A stretch of 44,535 bases of DNA from an uncultured Pseudanabaenaceae cyanobacterium. GTDB lineage: Bacteria; Cyanobacteriota; Cyanobacteriia; PCC-9006; JAAUQQ01. The notes below the pieces were generated by a model. It was not told the DNA's origin. It saw nothing but the letters and a program-made list of their open reading frames with translations, and ran no database searches. The position numbers and the translations under genes were made by a program. Shown one piece after another: positions 1-9,293 of this stretch; the stretch's first letter is position 1; each line of letters begins with the position of its first letter. The DNA lies in contig CALIJJ010000016.1 in the NCBI GenBank assembly GCA_938017515.1, positions 1 to 44,535 on the forward strand, in the 5' to 3' direction.

Positions 1-638
1 CCGCTGCGCAATGCCACCACGGCGGCCTGCACGCGATCATTTACCGCTAACTTATTCATAATGCCCCGCACGTAAGTCTTGACCGTGTTGGTGCTGAGGT
101 AGAGCTTCGCTGCAATGTCTGGGTTGCTGTAGCCCTCTACGATGAGGAGCAACACTTCCATTTCCCGCTCTGAGAGCTGGCCAATGACGGGGGGCGCGGC
201 TTTTTTCGGCGTGGTTTGGAGTTGGGCCACGAGGGTTTGGGCGATCGCCCCATCCAGATAGGTTCCTCCCTCACGCACCGCAGCGATCGCCCGCATCAGC
301 TGCTCCACGCTGGTCCCCTTCACGCAATAGGCATCTGCCCCGCTCGATAGGGCCGCAATCACTTCTGTCTCCGCGGTATGGGAGGTCAGCATCACTACCC
401 GAACATTGGGGCACTGGGCCTTAATCTGCTGCGTTGCGGCAATGCCGTCCAGACCCGGTAGGCCAATATCCATCACGACTAAGTCTGGCTGCAGTTCGGT
501 TGTTTGAGCAACGCCAGTATCCCCATCTTCGGCCGTCGCAACCACTTCAATGCCAGCCTGGGCAGTCAAACTGTGCTGCAACCCTAAGCGCATCATGGGG
601 TCATCTTCGACGATCAAAAGCTTGAGCGGGGCAGGCAT
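1..638 (-). CDS. LuxR/NarL-type response regulator, 3' end outside window
   Basis: DNA-binding response regulator of a two-component pathway. Residues 1-120 form a receiver domain: the acidic pocket is E11-D12-D13, the phospho-acceptor is D57 in VVMDIGLPGLDG, and the conserved lysine lies in YCVKGT. Residues of about 150-212 form a LuxR-type HTH (LSEREMEVLLLIVEGYSN followed by STNTVKTYVRGIMNKL). The ATG at 638 starts right at the receiver fold. The reading frame is open to the window edge after 212 codons; family members are about 210-225 residues, so only a few C-terminal residues are missing. No cognate kinase lies next to it inside the window. The frame reads on the minus strand and was translated by hand from the sequence. 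Confidence 0.93.
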   Translation of the reverse strand, partial: MPAPLKLLIVEDDPMMRLGLQHSLTAQAGIEVVATAEDGDTGVAQTTELQPDLVVMDIGLPGLDGIAATQQIKAQCPNVRVVMLTSHTAETEVIAALSSGADAYCVKGTSVEQLMRAIAAVREGGTYLDGAIAQTLVAQLQTTPKKAAPPVIGQLSEREMEVLLLIVEGYSNPDIAAKLYLSTNTVKTYVRGIMNKLAVNDRVQAAVVALRS

Positions 639-681
639 AACAAAGCTCCACAATGACCCTGTCAAAAGTATAAACGCTCAA

Positions 682-723
682 AAACATAGGGTGACCCGTA
701 TTACTCCAGGCCACCCTATGTTT
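682..723 (-). terminator. Intrinsic terminator of the small lipoprotein gene
   Basis: Perfect 12-bp inverted repeat (AAACATAGGGTG / CACCCTATGTTT, arms 682-693 and 712-723) with an 18-nt loop. Read on the minus strand, the last arm runs into five T residues. It lies downstream of the lipoprotein gene ending at 808 and upstream of the response regulator start at 638, so it separates the two minus-strand genes. Confidence 0.6.
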
Positions 724-733
724 GCCAATGCGT

Positions 734-785
734 TTCAGATGCGCGATTCAGATGCGCGGTTTAGATTCGCGGTTCAGACGCATCG
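734..785. repeat. 13-bp tandem repeat, 4 copies
   Basis: Four adjacent 13-bp units with consensus TTCAGATGCGCGG (734-746, 747-759, 760-772, 773-785). The first two differ at one position and the last two are more diverged. It lies between the terminator and the stop codon of the lipoprotein gene. It is one of many short tandem arrays in the window. Confidence 0.8.
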
Positions 786-807
786 TGAGGAGATGAAGCG
801 CTAGGAT

Positions 808-1011
808 CTAGCCTTCGCCGCCTTCACCACCTTCGCCGCCTTCTTCAGCCGGTGCTTCTTCGCCTTCGCCGCCTTCACCGCCTTCTTCCACAGCAGCAGG
901 AGCTTCGTCGGTTGCAGGTGCTTCAGCAGGGGTCTCAGTTCCACCACCGCAAGCGGTCACGGTTGCAGCAAGGCCCAGGGCCAAAAATAGTTCTACAGGC
1001 TTAAGTTTCAT
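808..1011 (-). CDS. Small acidic Gly-Glu-rich lipoprotein
   Basis: A 67-residue protein of unknown function. The N-terminus MKLKPVELFLALGLAATVTAC is a classic lipoprotein signal: Lys residues, a hydrophobic stretch, and a VTAC lipobox with Cys21 as the likely acylated residue. The mature part has no predicted fold. It is Ala/Pro/Thr-rich, then ends in EEGGEGGEGEE- and EEGGEGGEGGEG-type blocks, giving a strongly negative tail. A longer reading from 1053 exists, but the ATG at 1011 is chosen because it begins exactly at the signal peptide. The acidic tail could bind cations or interact with the envelope; this is inference only. It lies upstream of its own terminator at 682-723 and appears monocistronic. 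Confidence 0.75.
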   Translation of the reverse strand: MKLKPVELFLALGLAATVTACGGGTETPAEAPATDEAPAAVEEGGEGGEGEEAPAEEGGEGGEGGEG

Positions 1012-1118
1012 GGTCACACTCACACTAATGTTACGAAAAATGTCGCAATTCAATATACAGCGAATAGGGTCGATGGCAACTCTCCCATCAGATAGACAAC
1101 ATTATTGATAGGAAAAAC

Positions 1119-2168
1119 TTATTTCCAACCCGCTTGATCCATGATTGTGATCGCCTCAGAATTGTTACGACCGTAGGCCGAAACATTAATGGGCGAAGCC
1201 GTAAATTCTCCAAAGTCCTGCAGAACGGTATCTAGTTGTGTACCCTCAACCGTTGGGTATTCATTATTGCTTTGAGCAAAAAACGTTTGAGCGTCGGGGC
1301 TTGCAAGATATTCCAAAAACTGGACTGCATTATCCGTATTGGGGGCATTTGCTAAAACCCCTGCACCACTGATATTAAAATGCGTTGAATCCGGGAAGTA
1401 AGCCCCAACTTTATCCGTGACAGCTTTGTTCTTTGGGTCATCGGATTTGATAAGTCGGGCTAGGTAATAGTGGTTGACAATGGCCACATCACAGGTGCCT
1501 TGTGCTACGGCACGAATCTGAGGAACATCACCGCCTTCAGGGTCTCGGGCAAAGTTATTAACGAGTCCCTCGGCCCAAGCGGTTGTTTTGTCGGCCCCGT
1601 CTTTTTCGATCATCCAAGCGACCAGGGACTGGTTGTAGATGTTGTTGGAGCTCCGTACACAGACGCGCCCCTCCCATTGACGACTCGCCAGGTTTTCGTA
1701 GGTGGAGAGTTCCTGCTCTTCCACCTTGTCGGGGTTGTAGACGAAGATGCGGGCGCGTTTGGAGAGGCCAAACCAGAGACCGTCAGGGTGGCGGAGATTG
1801 TCGGGAATGGCTGCGTTGAGGGTTTCAGATTGGGTGGGTTGAAACAGACCCTCTTCCTCGGCACGCCAGATGCGACCCGCGTCCACGGTCAGAAAAATAT
1901 CGGCGGGACTGCGATCGCCCTCACTCTTGAGACGTTCTAGCAGTTCGCTGTCCTTGCCTTCAATGACATTGACTTTGATTCCGGTTTTTTCGGTGAAGCC
2001 GTCATACAGCTCTTGGTCCGTGTTGTAGTGGCGAGCAGAGTAGACATTGACCACAGCGTCACTGTCACCGTTGCCTGAGCTGGAGCCGTCTGGGCCAGAA
2101 CTATTGCCGCAGCCTGCGATCGCGACCATCAGTCCCGTTGCCACAATCGTTTTCAAGGTTGAATTCAT
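1119..2168 (-). CDS. futA: Iron(III) ABC transporter substrate-binding lipoprotein, FutA/IdiA type
   Basis: Periplasmic ferric-iron-binding protein of 349 residues, the usual length for the family. A lipoprotein signal (lipobox AIAGC, Cys20) is followed by a Gly/Ser-rich linker and the two-lobed periplasmic binding fold starting at VVNVYSARHYNTD. The iron-ligand set known from Synechocystis FutA proteins is complete: H47-Y48 in ARHYNTD, Y178 in NNIYNQS, and Y234-Y235 in VNHYYLARL. It would hand Fe3+ to a FutB/FutC permease-ATPase pair, but no such genes flank it, so it is an orphan binding protein. FutA1 (thylakoid-associated, IdiA-like) and FutA2 (periplasmic) cannot be told apart from sequence alone; the lipobox argues for membrane anchoring. 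The ATG at 2168 sits at the signal peptide. Confidence 0.93.
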   Translation of the reverse strand: MNSTLKTIVATGLMVAIAGCGNSSGPDGSSSGNGDSDAVVNVYSARHYNTDQELYDGFTEKTGIKVNVIEGKDSELLERLKSEGDRSPADIFLTVDAGRIWRAEEEGLFQPTQSETLNAAIPDNLRHPDGLWFGLSKRARIFVYNPDKVEEQELSTYENLASRQWEGRVCVRSSNNIYNQSLVAWMIEKDGADKTTAWAEGLVNNFARDPEGGDVPQIRAVAQGTCDVAIVNHYYLARLIKSDDPKNKAVTDKVGAYFPDSTHFNISGAGVLANAPNTDNAVQFLEYLASPDAQTFFAQSNNEYPTVEGTQLDTVLQDFGEFTASPINVSAYGRNNSEAITIMDQAGWK

Positions 2169-2267
2169 GGTTAATCTGGGGCGTTTCTGAAGTCGCTTAT
2201 TGAAAATAAATTCTATTAAACATGATTGTGCTGGATTGGGGAATCGTGGGTGATGCCGAAGACCGAC

Positions 2268-3275
2268 CTAGCGAAACAGCAAGACGATGCCGGCAAGGGC
2301 GATCGCCACCCCCAGGATGGCTCGCAGGGATAGGCGATCGCCCATCCATACCGCCAGAGGCATTACAAATAATTGACTGGTGCTCGTTAGCGCCTGGGCG
2401 ATGCCAGCGGGGGCAAATTTGAGCGACACCTGCTGGAGCCAAATGGCGAGGTAGGTGCCGAGGAAAGCCGCGATCGCCACTACCCCCAGAGTCCTCCAGT
2501 CCAGGCGAGGCCTTGGCAGACTCCCGGCTTCTCCCGGAGAGCGAGGGGCTAAGCTGCGACCCGAAATAACCAGCCACAGCGACAGCAACACCGCCCCAGC
2601 CCCCAGCCGAATCAGCGAACTCCAGAGGGGATCCATTGTTGTGTCCGCGAGGGCGGCGCGTGAGAGGACCGCGCCGCTGGCCTGCCCTATCGCGGCTAAT
2701 AATCCATAGCCAATCCCTAGTAAGAGGTTTTGGGGCTTGGGGCTAGGGCTTGAGACTAAGTTTTTTGAGATTAAAGTTTCTGATGCTGAATCTTCTGATG
2801 CTGAATCTTCTGGTGCTGAATTTTCTAATGCTGAATTTTCTGGCGGCAAGCGCTCACTTACAGCCCAGGTCACCCCGCCCACCGTGAGGAAAATGCCGAA
2901 GACATTCGCGATCGCCAGCACCTCTTGCAAAAAAATCAGCGCCAGGAGCGCTGAGAGGGGAGGGGCGAGGGATTCGAGCAGCAGGGCTCGTCGGGGACCT
3001 AGGAGCGTTAGTGATCGAAAGAAAAATGTGTCCCCTAGGCCAATGCCAACAACACCGCTGAGCGCCAAAAATCCAATGGATTGGAATTCAACCTCTGGAA
3101 AGGGGCGTTGGAGCGCCAGTGCTGTGCCCAGAAGGAGTGCGATCGCCACCAGTCCCTTAACGAGGTTTAAGACCAGCGGTGACAGCGTTTTGCCCACACG
3201 GGCATAGACCACGGAGGCGATCGCCCACAGCATCGCTGCCGTCAGTGCCGCCAATTCTCCACGAAACTGCCCCAT
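2268..3275 (-). CDS. EamA/DMT-family permease with repetitive central linker
   Basis: Integral membrane transporter of the drug/metabolite superfamily, 335 residues. It has two EamA halves, each with about five hydrophobic helices (first half residues 1-140, second half about 185-335). The halves are joined by a cytoplasmic loop of roughly 40 residues made of pentapeptide-like repeats (ENSA, LENSA, PEDSA, SEDSA, SETLIS) encoded by the 15-bp array at 2776-2850. The substrate cannot be inferred. The linker is longer than usual for the family and rich in Ser/Glu, unlike the hydrophobic flanks, so it looks like a repeat expansion tolerated in a loop. It lies head to head with cpcS, with a 119-bp gap for divergent promoters. 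Confidence 0.88.
   Translation of the reverse strand: MGQFRGELAALTAAMLWAIASVVYARVGKTLSPLVLNLVKGLVAIALLLGTALALQRPFPEVEFQSIGFLALSGVVGIGLGDTFFFRSLTLLGPRRALLLESLAPPLSALLALIFLQEVLAIANVFGIFLTVGGVTWAVSERLPPENSALENSAPEDSASEDSASETLISKNLVSSPSPKPQNLLLGIGYGLLAAIGQASGAVLSRAALADTTMDPLWSSLIRLGAGAVLLSLWLVISGRSLAPRSPGEAGSLPRPRLDWRTLGVVAIAAFLGTYLAIWLQQVSLKFAPAGIAQALTSTSQLFVMPLAVWMGDRLSLRAILGVAIALAGIVLLFR
2776..2850. repeat. 15-bp in-frame tandem repeat in EamA linker
   Basis: Five 15-bp units (2776, 2791, 2806, 2821, 2836) with core TTCTGATGCTGAA, the last one degenerate. The unit is a multiple of three, so copy changes alter linker length without breaking the permease frame. Confidence 0.85.
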
Positions 3276-3394
3276 TGCTTTGTCCCCGTTTCTCTCTCGC
3301 TAATTCTGCCCTGGGGCTAAGCCTCTCCAGTATGATGGACCTGAACACCAACGTAGGATGTGAGCCCAAAACACGACTGGGTTAGAGCTGAACT

Positions 3395-3985
3395 ATGGAT
3401 GCAATGGAATTCTTTCGGCGCAGTGCCGGACAGTGGCAGTCTCAGCGCACGACCCACCACCTCCCCTTTCGTCGGGCTGAAAGTGGTTCGTCCTCTATTC
3501 GGGTCAAATCCCTAGAGGCTGACGATCCCCAGATTGTCGAAATCTGCAAGATGCATGACTTTGACCCCGCCAAGACCATTGGGGGGGCCCATGTCACCTG
3601 GAATGGCTCCATGGACTGGGATAAAGAGGACGAAGACCACGAGGGCAGCACGGTGTTTGCCCTGGTTCCCGATGAAGATAACCCCAAGGAAGGGAGCTTG
3701 CTGCGGGAGCGGGGCTATGCGGAAATCGCTCCCGTGGTGGGTCGCTATTTAATTGATGAAGAGGAAGGTCTGGTCCTCACCACTGAGTACGACACCATGA
3801 GTTCCACGGAGCGTTTCTGGTTCATGGGTCCGAACTTGCGGTTGCGCAGCAGCACCGTGAAGCGATTTGGTGGTCTGAGCACGTCTTCATTTTGCGCAGA
3901 AACGCGAGTCGATGATGTCAGTGAGACACCTGAAGCGGAGAAAGCTTGGGAAGAGACGGCACTCTATTCCAGTTTGGGTTGGTAG
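3395..3985 (+). CDS. cpcS: Phycobiliprotein chromophore lyase, CpcS/CpeS family
   Basis: A lyase of the lipocalin-like CpcS/CpeS fold, 196 residues, that attaches phycocyanobilin to the conserved Cys of phycobiliprotein subunits. Recognisable blocks are MDAMEFFRRSAGQWQSQRTT at the N-terminus, GGAHVTWNGSMDWDKED, the RGYAEIAPVVGRY strand, TTEYDTMSSTERFWF, and NLRLRSSTVKRFGG near the end. All are family hallmarks, and the match is to the CpcS-I group more than CpcT. CpcU, its partner in some strains, is a close relative and cannot be fully excluded. No phycobilisome structural gene lies nearby, which is usual for this stand-alone gene. A strong terminator follows at 4016-4053. Confidence 0.88.
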   Translation: MDAMEFFRRSAGQWQSQRTTHHLPFRRAESGSSSIRVKSLEADDPQIVEICKMHDFDPAKTIGGAHVTWNGSMDWDKEDEDHEGSTVFALVPDEDNPKEGSLLRERGYAEIAPVVGRYLIDEEEGLVLTTEYDTMSSTERFWFMGPNLRLRSSTVKRFGGLSTSSFCAETRVDDVSETPEAEKAWEETALYSSLGW

Positions 3986-4015
3986 CAACGGTTGCGCTCC
4001 ACCCACAATCTGCTC

Positions 4016-4053
4016 TAAAGCCCCCTCAACGGTTGGGATTGGGGGGGCTTTTT
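4016..4053 (+). terminator. Rho-independent terminator after cpcS
   Basis: Inverted repeat AAAGCCCCC / GGGGGGGCTTT separated by about 15 nt and running into TTTTT, 31 bases after the cpcS stop. The rest of the 3986-4373 gap shows no gene that I can support; it should hold the promoter of the kinase downstream. Confidence 0.85.
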
Positions 4054-4373
4054 GCTGCCGTTTTGTTGCCGTTTTGTTGCTGTCGATGGTGTCGTTCTAG
4101 ACTGCTCGCCGGATGACCGAAGACTCTGGGGCATGCAGTCTTGCTTCCCTGCCACCGTCTCTATTGCACTTCACGGATACCTCTGCCGCAAAGTAGAGGT
4201 TTTGTCGGCGATGTAGTTTTCGGCTGGGCAATTGCCAATACTAGAATTGTCTCGACTAAGACGATCTCCAGGGTGGCGATCGGCTGCTCCGAGCCAGCAA
4301 ATCTGGAACTTGAGACTGATAGAAACCCTTGAGATCAGGTTTGCTTTGGTATGGTTTCCTGTCCCTGATTGCT

Positions 4374-6980
4374 ATGCAACCTCTTTCTGTTTCAGTCTCG
4401 CTCGATGAGACCCAAGCTTCCTCTGGTCAGTTCAGCGCTGGGGGGGCGACTGATGCGATCGCGACCCTAACGACAAGGGTGGCGAAGGAGGCCGAGGCGA
4501 TCGCCCATCGGGCGGTCCAGCTCTATGAGCACAATGCCCAACTCCAGGCTCAGCTCCAGCAGGCTGAAATAGAGCACCAGCGACAATTGCAAGCCCAAGC
4601 CAAAACCATTGACCAGCTAAAACAGTCTGAACAGATCCTTCAACTCATTTTTGAAATCCAGCCCCAACGTTTCTTTTGGAAAGATCGTGAGTCCCGTTTT
4701 CTCGGTTGTAATCCGTTGTTTTTAGAGGATGCAGGCTTAGATTCCCTAGAGCAAATCGTGGGTAAAACAGACTTTGACATGGTCTGGATTGACCAAGCCG
4801 CAGCGTATCGAGCGGATGATATAGATGTGATGACCCGCCATTTCTCGCGGATTAACTATGAGGAAGCCCAATCGAGGGATGACGGAGAACTCGGCTGGCT
4901 CCGAACGAGCAAAATTCCCCTGCGAGATGATGCTGGAGAAATCATTGGCGTTTTTTGTTGCTATGAGGACATTACGTCCCTCAAGGCGACGGAAACAGCG
5001 CTACGAGCGTCTGAGAAGGAACTCCGTCAGAAATCTGAGCAGTTGGAGGAATACTCTCGCACCCTAGAAAAAAAAGTAGAAGCGAGAACTCAAGATGTGG
5101 AGCATGCTTGGCAGTTCTTGCATCTGGCCATGAATACATTGCCCCAGGCTATTTTCTGGAAGGACACCGATTTAGTTTACCAAGGCTGTAACCTTGCATT
5201 TTTGGCGGCGACTGGATTAGAAAAACTCGAAGATATTCAGGGCAAAACAGATTACGATTTGCCATGGACCGACGAAGAAGCGGAATGGTTTCGCAGCTAT
5301 GATCGTCGTCTCATCGACAGCGACACGACGGAGCTGGGCATTGTAGAACCTCAGCTCCAGGCGGGTGGCAAGCAGGTGTGGCTGGAAACCAACAAAGCGC
5401 CTCTCCACGATGGTGAGGGCAAGGTCGTTGGTATTTTGGGGTCGTTTCAAGACATCACTGAACGCAAGCAAGCCGAAGAAGACCTTCGCCAGCTCAACCT
5501 TGAACTTCAGCGTGCTAAGGAAATTGCTGATGCTGCGAACCAATCCAAGAGTGAATTTCTGGCCAAAATGAGCCACGAATTGCGCACACCCTTAAATGGC
5601 ATTCTGGGCTACTCCCAAATCCTAGGCCGCTCGATGACCCTGACCTATAAGGAGCGCCATGGCATTGATATCATCCATAGTTGCGGCAATCATCTTCTCC
5701 AGCTAATCAACGAAATCCTCGACCTTGCCAAAATTGAAGCTCGCAAACTAGAGCTTGACCCCAGCCCGGTCCATTTCCCTACGTTTATGCAGAATATTGT
5801 GGAAGTGTGTCGCGTTCGAGCCGAAGCGAAGGGCATTCAACTGTGCTACGAAATTCAGGGGAAATTGCCCGTTGGACTAGACCTCGATGAAAAATGCCTG
5901 CGGCAGGTGCTGTTGAATTTGATCGGTAATGCCATCAAATTTACCGACCAAGGCAGCGTGCGGATTCAGGTTAAACCGCTGCATATCAACTCGGAACGGG
6001 CCCGGCTTCGCTTTACGGTCTTGGATACAGGGATTGGTATTTCCGAGGGCGATCTCGACGTTCTGTTTCAGGCGTTTGAGCAGGTGGGCGAGCGTCAACG
6101 TAAAACGGAAGGGACGGGTCTGGGCCTCACCATTAGCCGGCAGATGGTCCAGCTCATGGGGGGGGAGATCGAGGTAAAAAGTGAACTGGGTGTGGGTAGC
6201 CAATTCTGCTTTGAAATTGAGTTGCCCATTGCCCATAGCTGGTCTCAGTCTGTCGATGCTGAGAAGGGGGTCGTGATTGGGTATCAAGGTCGCCGCCAGA
6301 GCATTCTTGTCGTGGATGATCACTGGGAAAATCGAGATGTGCTGAACACGATTCTGACCCCCCTGGGGTTTGAAGTATTGCAGGCCAAAAATGGACAGGA
6401 GGGGCTGGAGATCATGGGCCAAAAAAATCCTGACTTAGTGATTCTTGACCTCTCTATGCCCGTGATGGATGGGCTTGAAATGTTGGGCCAAATCCGTTGT
6501 AATACCATCTTTGATAATGTGAAGGTTCTCGTCTCGTCTGCATCCGTTAGTCACAAGGATCAGCAGATGAGTCTTGTGGCGGGGGGGAGTGGATTTCTGG
6601 CCAAGCCGCTCCAGGTCCGTGAGTTGCTCGCCGCGTTGCGTAAACATCTAGGCGTCGAGTGGATCTATGCTTCGGAACCTATCCCAAACACTTCTCCTCC
6701 CGCGCGGTCTTCGGAGAGGTCAGAACAGCAGCACTCAAGCCAGCCTGAGGACGAACCGGCGATGGCTGATGCCTTAAACGGACAGGTGCCACCGAGGGCT
6801 CTCTTGGCTGACCTGCTGCATTGTATTCAAGAAGGACGGGTTCAGGCTTTTACGGCTCAGCTTGAACTCGCTTGCACGCAAACGGATGAGTACCGGGCTT
6901 TTCTGGAGCCATTGCAGGCATGGGCCCAGCAGTTTGAGCTGGAAAAAATCGAGGATATGTTGTTAGCAACGTTGGAGTAG
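4374..6980 (+). CDS. PAS-PAS hybrid sensor histidine kinase with receiver domain
   Basis: Soluble hybrid kinase of 868 residues from the ATG at 4374; a TTG at 4329 would add 15 residues. A coiled coil (about 35-85) is followed by PAS1 (85-205) and PAS2 (250-370). Both PAS domains contain an FFWKD/IFWKD motif and a GKTDxD turn, so they look like tandem duplicates. Then come a HisKA domain with H401 in [13 protein letters not shown], a HATPase domain ([21 protein letters not shown]), and a receiver with D692 in [14 protein letters not shown]-terminal helical tail of about 100 residues ([13 protein letters not shown]...) is typical of cyanobacterial members of this class. No transmembrane segment is visible, so the signal is probably intracellular. 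The c-di-GMP protein starting 138 bp downstream on the same strand carries a receiver and is a plausible output partner. Confidence 0.92.
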   Translation: MQPLSVSVSLDETQASSGQFSAGGATDAIATLTTRVAKEAEAIAHRAVQLYEHNAQLQAQLQQAEIEHQRQLQAQAKTIDQLKQSEQILQLIFEIQPQRFFWKDRESRFLGCNPLFLEDAGLDSLEQIVGKTDFDMVWIDQAAAYRADDIDVMTRHFSRINYEEAQSRDDGELGWLRTSKIPLRDDAGEIIGVFCCYEDITSLKATETALRASEKELRQKSEQLEEYSRTLEKKVEARTQDVEHAWQFLHLAMNTLPQAIFWKDTDLVYQGCNLAFLAATGLEKLEDIQGKTDYDLPWTDEEAEWFRSYDRRLIDSDTTELGIVEPQLQAGGKQVWLETNKAPLHDGEGKVVGILGSFQDITERKQAEEDLRQLNLELQRAKEIADAANQSKSEFLAKMSHELRTPLNGILGYSQILGRSMTLTYKERHGIDIIHSCGNHLLQLINEILDLAKIEARKLELDPSPVHFPTFMQNIVEVCRVRAEAKGIQLCYEIQGKLPVGLDLDEKCLRQVLLNLIGNAIKFTDQGSVRIQVKPLHINSERARLRFTVLDTGIGISEGDLDVLFQAFEQVGERQRKTEGTGLGLTISRQMVQLMGGEIEVKSELGVGSQFCFEIELPIAHSWSQSVDAEKGVVIGYQGRRQSILVVDDHWENRDVLNTILTPLGFEVLQAKNGQEGLEIMGQKNPDLVILDLSMPVMDGLEMLGQIRCNTIFDNVKVLVSSASVSHKDQQMSLVAGGSGFLAKPLQVRELLAALRKHLGVEWIYASEPIPNTSPPARSSERSEQQHSSQPEDEPAMADALNGQVPPRALLADLLHCIQEGRVQAFTAQLELACTQTDEYRAFLEPLQAWAQQFELEKIEDMLLATLE

Positions 6981-7118
6981 CTGGGCTCGTATGGGTTTCG
7001 TTTGCATGCTGGGTTTCTTTTGCACGCTTTGACTGCTTTGGATTTGAGGTGCTTCCTTCGGAAATAGACCTGGGCATGATGCATTTCAATCTTCACTCAC
7101 CCCTTCCCTCAGAGAATC

Positions 7119-9293
7119 ATGATCTTTGATGACCGCAGCTTTGTTCTTATTGTTGATGACACCCCAACTAACTTGGCGGTGATCTCTGAGGCTCTCAGTG
7201 ATGCGGGGTTTGAGACTGCTGTGGCGACCAGCGGGGAGCGGGCGCTGAAACAAATAGAGCGGCGATCGCCCGATTTGATTTTGCTCGACATCATGATGCC
7301 AGGCATTGATGGATTTGAGACCTGCCGTCGTCTTAAAGCTGACCCTCGATATGAGGAAATTCCGATTATTTTCATGACGGCCCTCGCCGATGTCAATAGC
7401 AAAGTGCTGGGCTTTGATTTAGGGGCCGTGGACTATATTACAAAGCCCTTTCAAGAGCGTGAGGTCTTGGCCCGGGTGGGGACGCATCTCAATCTAAAGC
7501 AAACCCGAAAACAGCTTCAGGCTAGTGAAGCCCGTCTGGATAGCATTCTCAATTCCCTTGACGAAATTGTTTGGTCTGCCACACTGACTCCCTTCCGACT
7601 GTTGCATGTTAGCTCCGTCGTACAAAAAATTTGTGGTCATACTCCGGCTGCTCTGCTTCGGGATGCGTCACCTTTGTTAGACAGCATTGACCCAGCGGAC
7701 CAGAAAGTGCTCCGCTCACTTTTGGCCAATCCCGTGGACCAGCAACGTCATAGTTTTGAATATCGTATTCAAACGCCTCAGGATGAGATGCGTTGGCTGA
7801 TGAGCAAAATTCAGATTCGCTGGTGCGCTAAAACCAAGCAACATATTGTGGACGGCATTACCCACGATATTAGTGCTCGCAAACAAGCCGAATCCCAGCT
7901 TCAATACACGGCTTGCCACGATGACTTGACGGGGCTGATGAACCGAAACTATTTCCTGCAGGCGGTGGATGAGATGCTTGCGGAGAATCAGGCGTTGGCT
8001 CAGCCGCAGCGCGATCGCTTTGCGGTGTTGTTTATTGATCTCGATCGCTTCAAAACGGTCAACGATAGCCTGGGGCACCAGCGGGGTGATCAGCTGTTGG
8101 TGGAGGTGGCTGATATTTTGAAACAGTCGGTGCGCCCAGCCGATTTGGTCGCGCGATTGGGTGGGGATGAATTCACGATTTTGCTGCGTAATCTCTGCGA
8201 TGAGACCGAGGCAAAAATGATTATTCAGCGCCTGCAGGCCCAGCTCGAAACCTCCTTTGAACTGGAAATGGGGGTCAAAGTGGCCATGAGTGCCAGCATT
8301 GGCGTGGTCATGGGAACTCCAAAATATTCTTCTGCCCATGAGCTTCTGCGGGATGCCGATATCGCCATGTACCAAGCAAAGAAGCTTGGCAAAGCCTGTC
8401 ATCAGTTGTTCAGCGAAGACATGTATGAGTCAGCCTTGAAGAAAATCAACTTGGAACGTGATCTGAGGGAGGTTTTAGAGCAGCTATCACGCTCTGAACC
8501 TCAGTCTCAGATTTTGTTGCATTATCAACCTATTTGCCAGCTGGTGACGCAGAAACTCGTGGGCTTCGAAGCCTTGGTGCGCTGGATCCACCCCACCCAA
8601 GGCTCGATTTCTCCAGGAGAATTTATTCCCCTTGCTGAGGAAACAGGGCTCATTATCCCGCTGGGATGGCAGATTATGCGCTGGGCCTTGACCCAGCTGC
8701 GTGATTGGAAAAGGGCTTATCCAGCCTTTGGGGATATCACCATGAGCGTCAATCTTTCCAGTCGTCAGCTCCAGGACCCGGACTTTTTGCAGCATCTCGA
8801 TGAGATCTTACGGGAGACCGAGATCCATCCCTCCGCTGTGAAATTGGAGATTACCGAAAGTCTGCTCATGCAAGGGGGAGAATCGGGGTTCGCGATTCTC
8901 AATCAGCTGAGGGCCCGAGGGTTTTCCCTCAGCCTGGATGACTTTGGGACGGGGTATTCCTCCTTGAGCTATTTACACCGTTTCCCGATCAACACCCTCA
9001 AGATCGATCGTTCCTTTGTTCAAAAATTAGAGCCTGGGGTCAGCAGTTTTGAAATCGTACGCAGCATCACGGAATTAGCCCGCAGTCTGCGAATGGATGT
9101 GGTTGCAGAGGGAGTGGAAACCAATGCTCAATCGGAACAGCTCAAGGCACTATCCTGCGAAATGGTGCAGGGATATTTATTTTCCAAACCCCTAGATGCA
9201 GCAGATGCGGCGGATTATTTGAGCCAACAATTGGACAGGGAAGCGCAGGTCGAGGAAGAGTCCAGACGAGGGCTTATGCCGACAGTGAGCTAG
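7119..9293 (+). CDS. REC-PAS-GGDEF-EAL c-di-GMP response regulator
   Basis: Bifunctional c-di-GMP enzyme of 724 residues. The receiver (1-120) has phospho-acceptor D57 in LILLDIMMPGIDG. A PAS domain follows (about 135-255). The diguanylate cyclase domain has an intact GGDEF signature at 348-352, and an inhibitory I-site RPAD lies exactly five residues before it. The phosphodiesterase domain has EAL at 484-486 and retains DDFGTGYSS, KIDRSFV and VAEGVET. Both activities therefore look possible, with the receiver choosing between them. It follows the hybrid kinase on the same strand, so phosphotransfer from that kinase is a reasonable inference. Its stop codon overlaps the end of the convergent BioD-like gene by 20 bp. 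Confidence 0.94.
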   Translation: MIFDDRSFVLIVDDTPTNLAVISEALSDAGFETAVATSGERALKQIERRSPDLILLDIMMPGIDGFETCRRLKADPRYEEIPIIFMTALADVNSKVLGFDLGAVDYITKPFQEREVLARVGTHLNLKQTRKQLQASEARLDSILNSLDEIVWSATLTPFRLLHVSSVVQKICGHTPAALLRDASPLLDSIDPADQKVLRSLLANPVDQQRHSFEYRIQTPQDEMRWLMSKIQIRWCAKTKQHIVDGITHDISARKQAESQLQYTACHDDLTGLMNRNYFLQAVDEMLAENQALAQPQRDRFAVLFIDLDRFKTVNDSLGHQRGDQLLVEVADILKQSVRPADLVARLGGDEFTILLRNLCDETEAKMIIQRLQAQLETSFELEMGVKVAMSASIGVVMGTPKYSSAHELLRDADIAMYQAKKLGKACHQLFSEDMYESALKKINLERDLREVLEQLSRSEPQSQILLHYQPICQLVTQKLVGFEALVRWIHPTQGSISPGEFIPLAEETGLIIPLGWQIMRWALTQLRDWKRAYPAFGDITMSVNLSSRQLQDPDFLQHLDEILRETEIHPSAVKLEITESLLMQGGESGFAILNQLRARGFSLSLDDFGTGYSSLSYLHRFPINTLKIDRSFVQKLEPGVSSFEIVRSITELARSLRMDVVAEGVETNAQSEQLKALSCEMVQGYLFSKPLDAADAADYLSQQLDREAQVEEESRRGLMPTVS

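Noticed and set aside
5217..5576. Minus-strand readings inside the hybrid kinase and other large genes
   Set aside because: They are antisense shadows of well-supported domains, with no start context and no family features.
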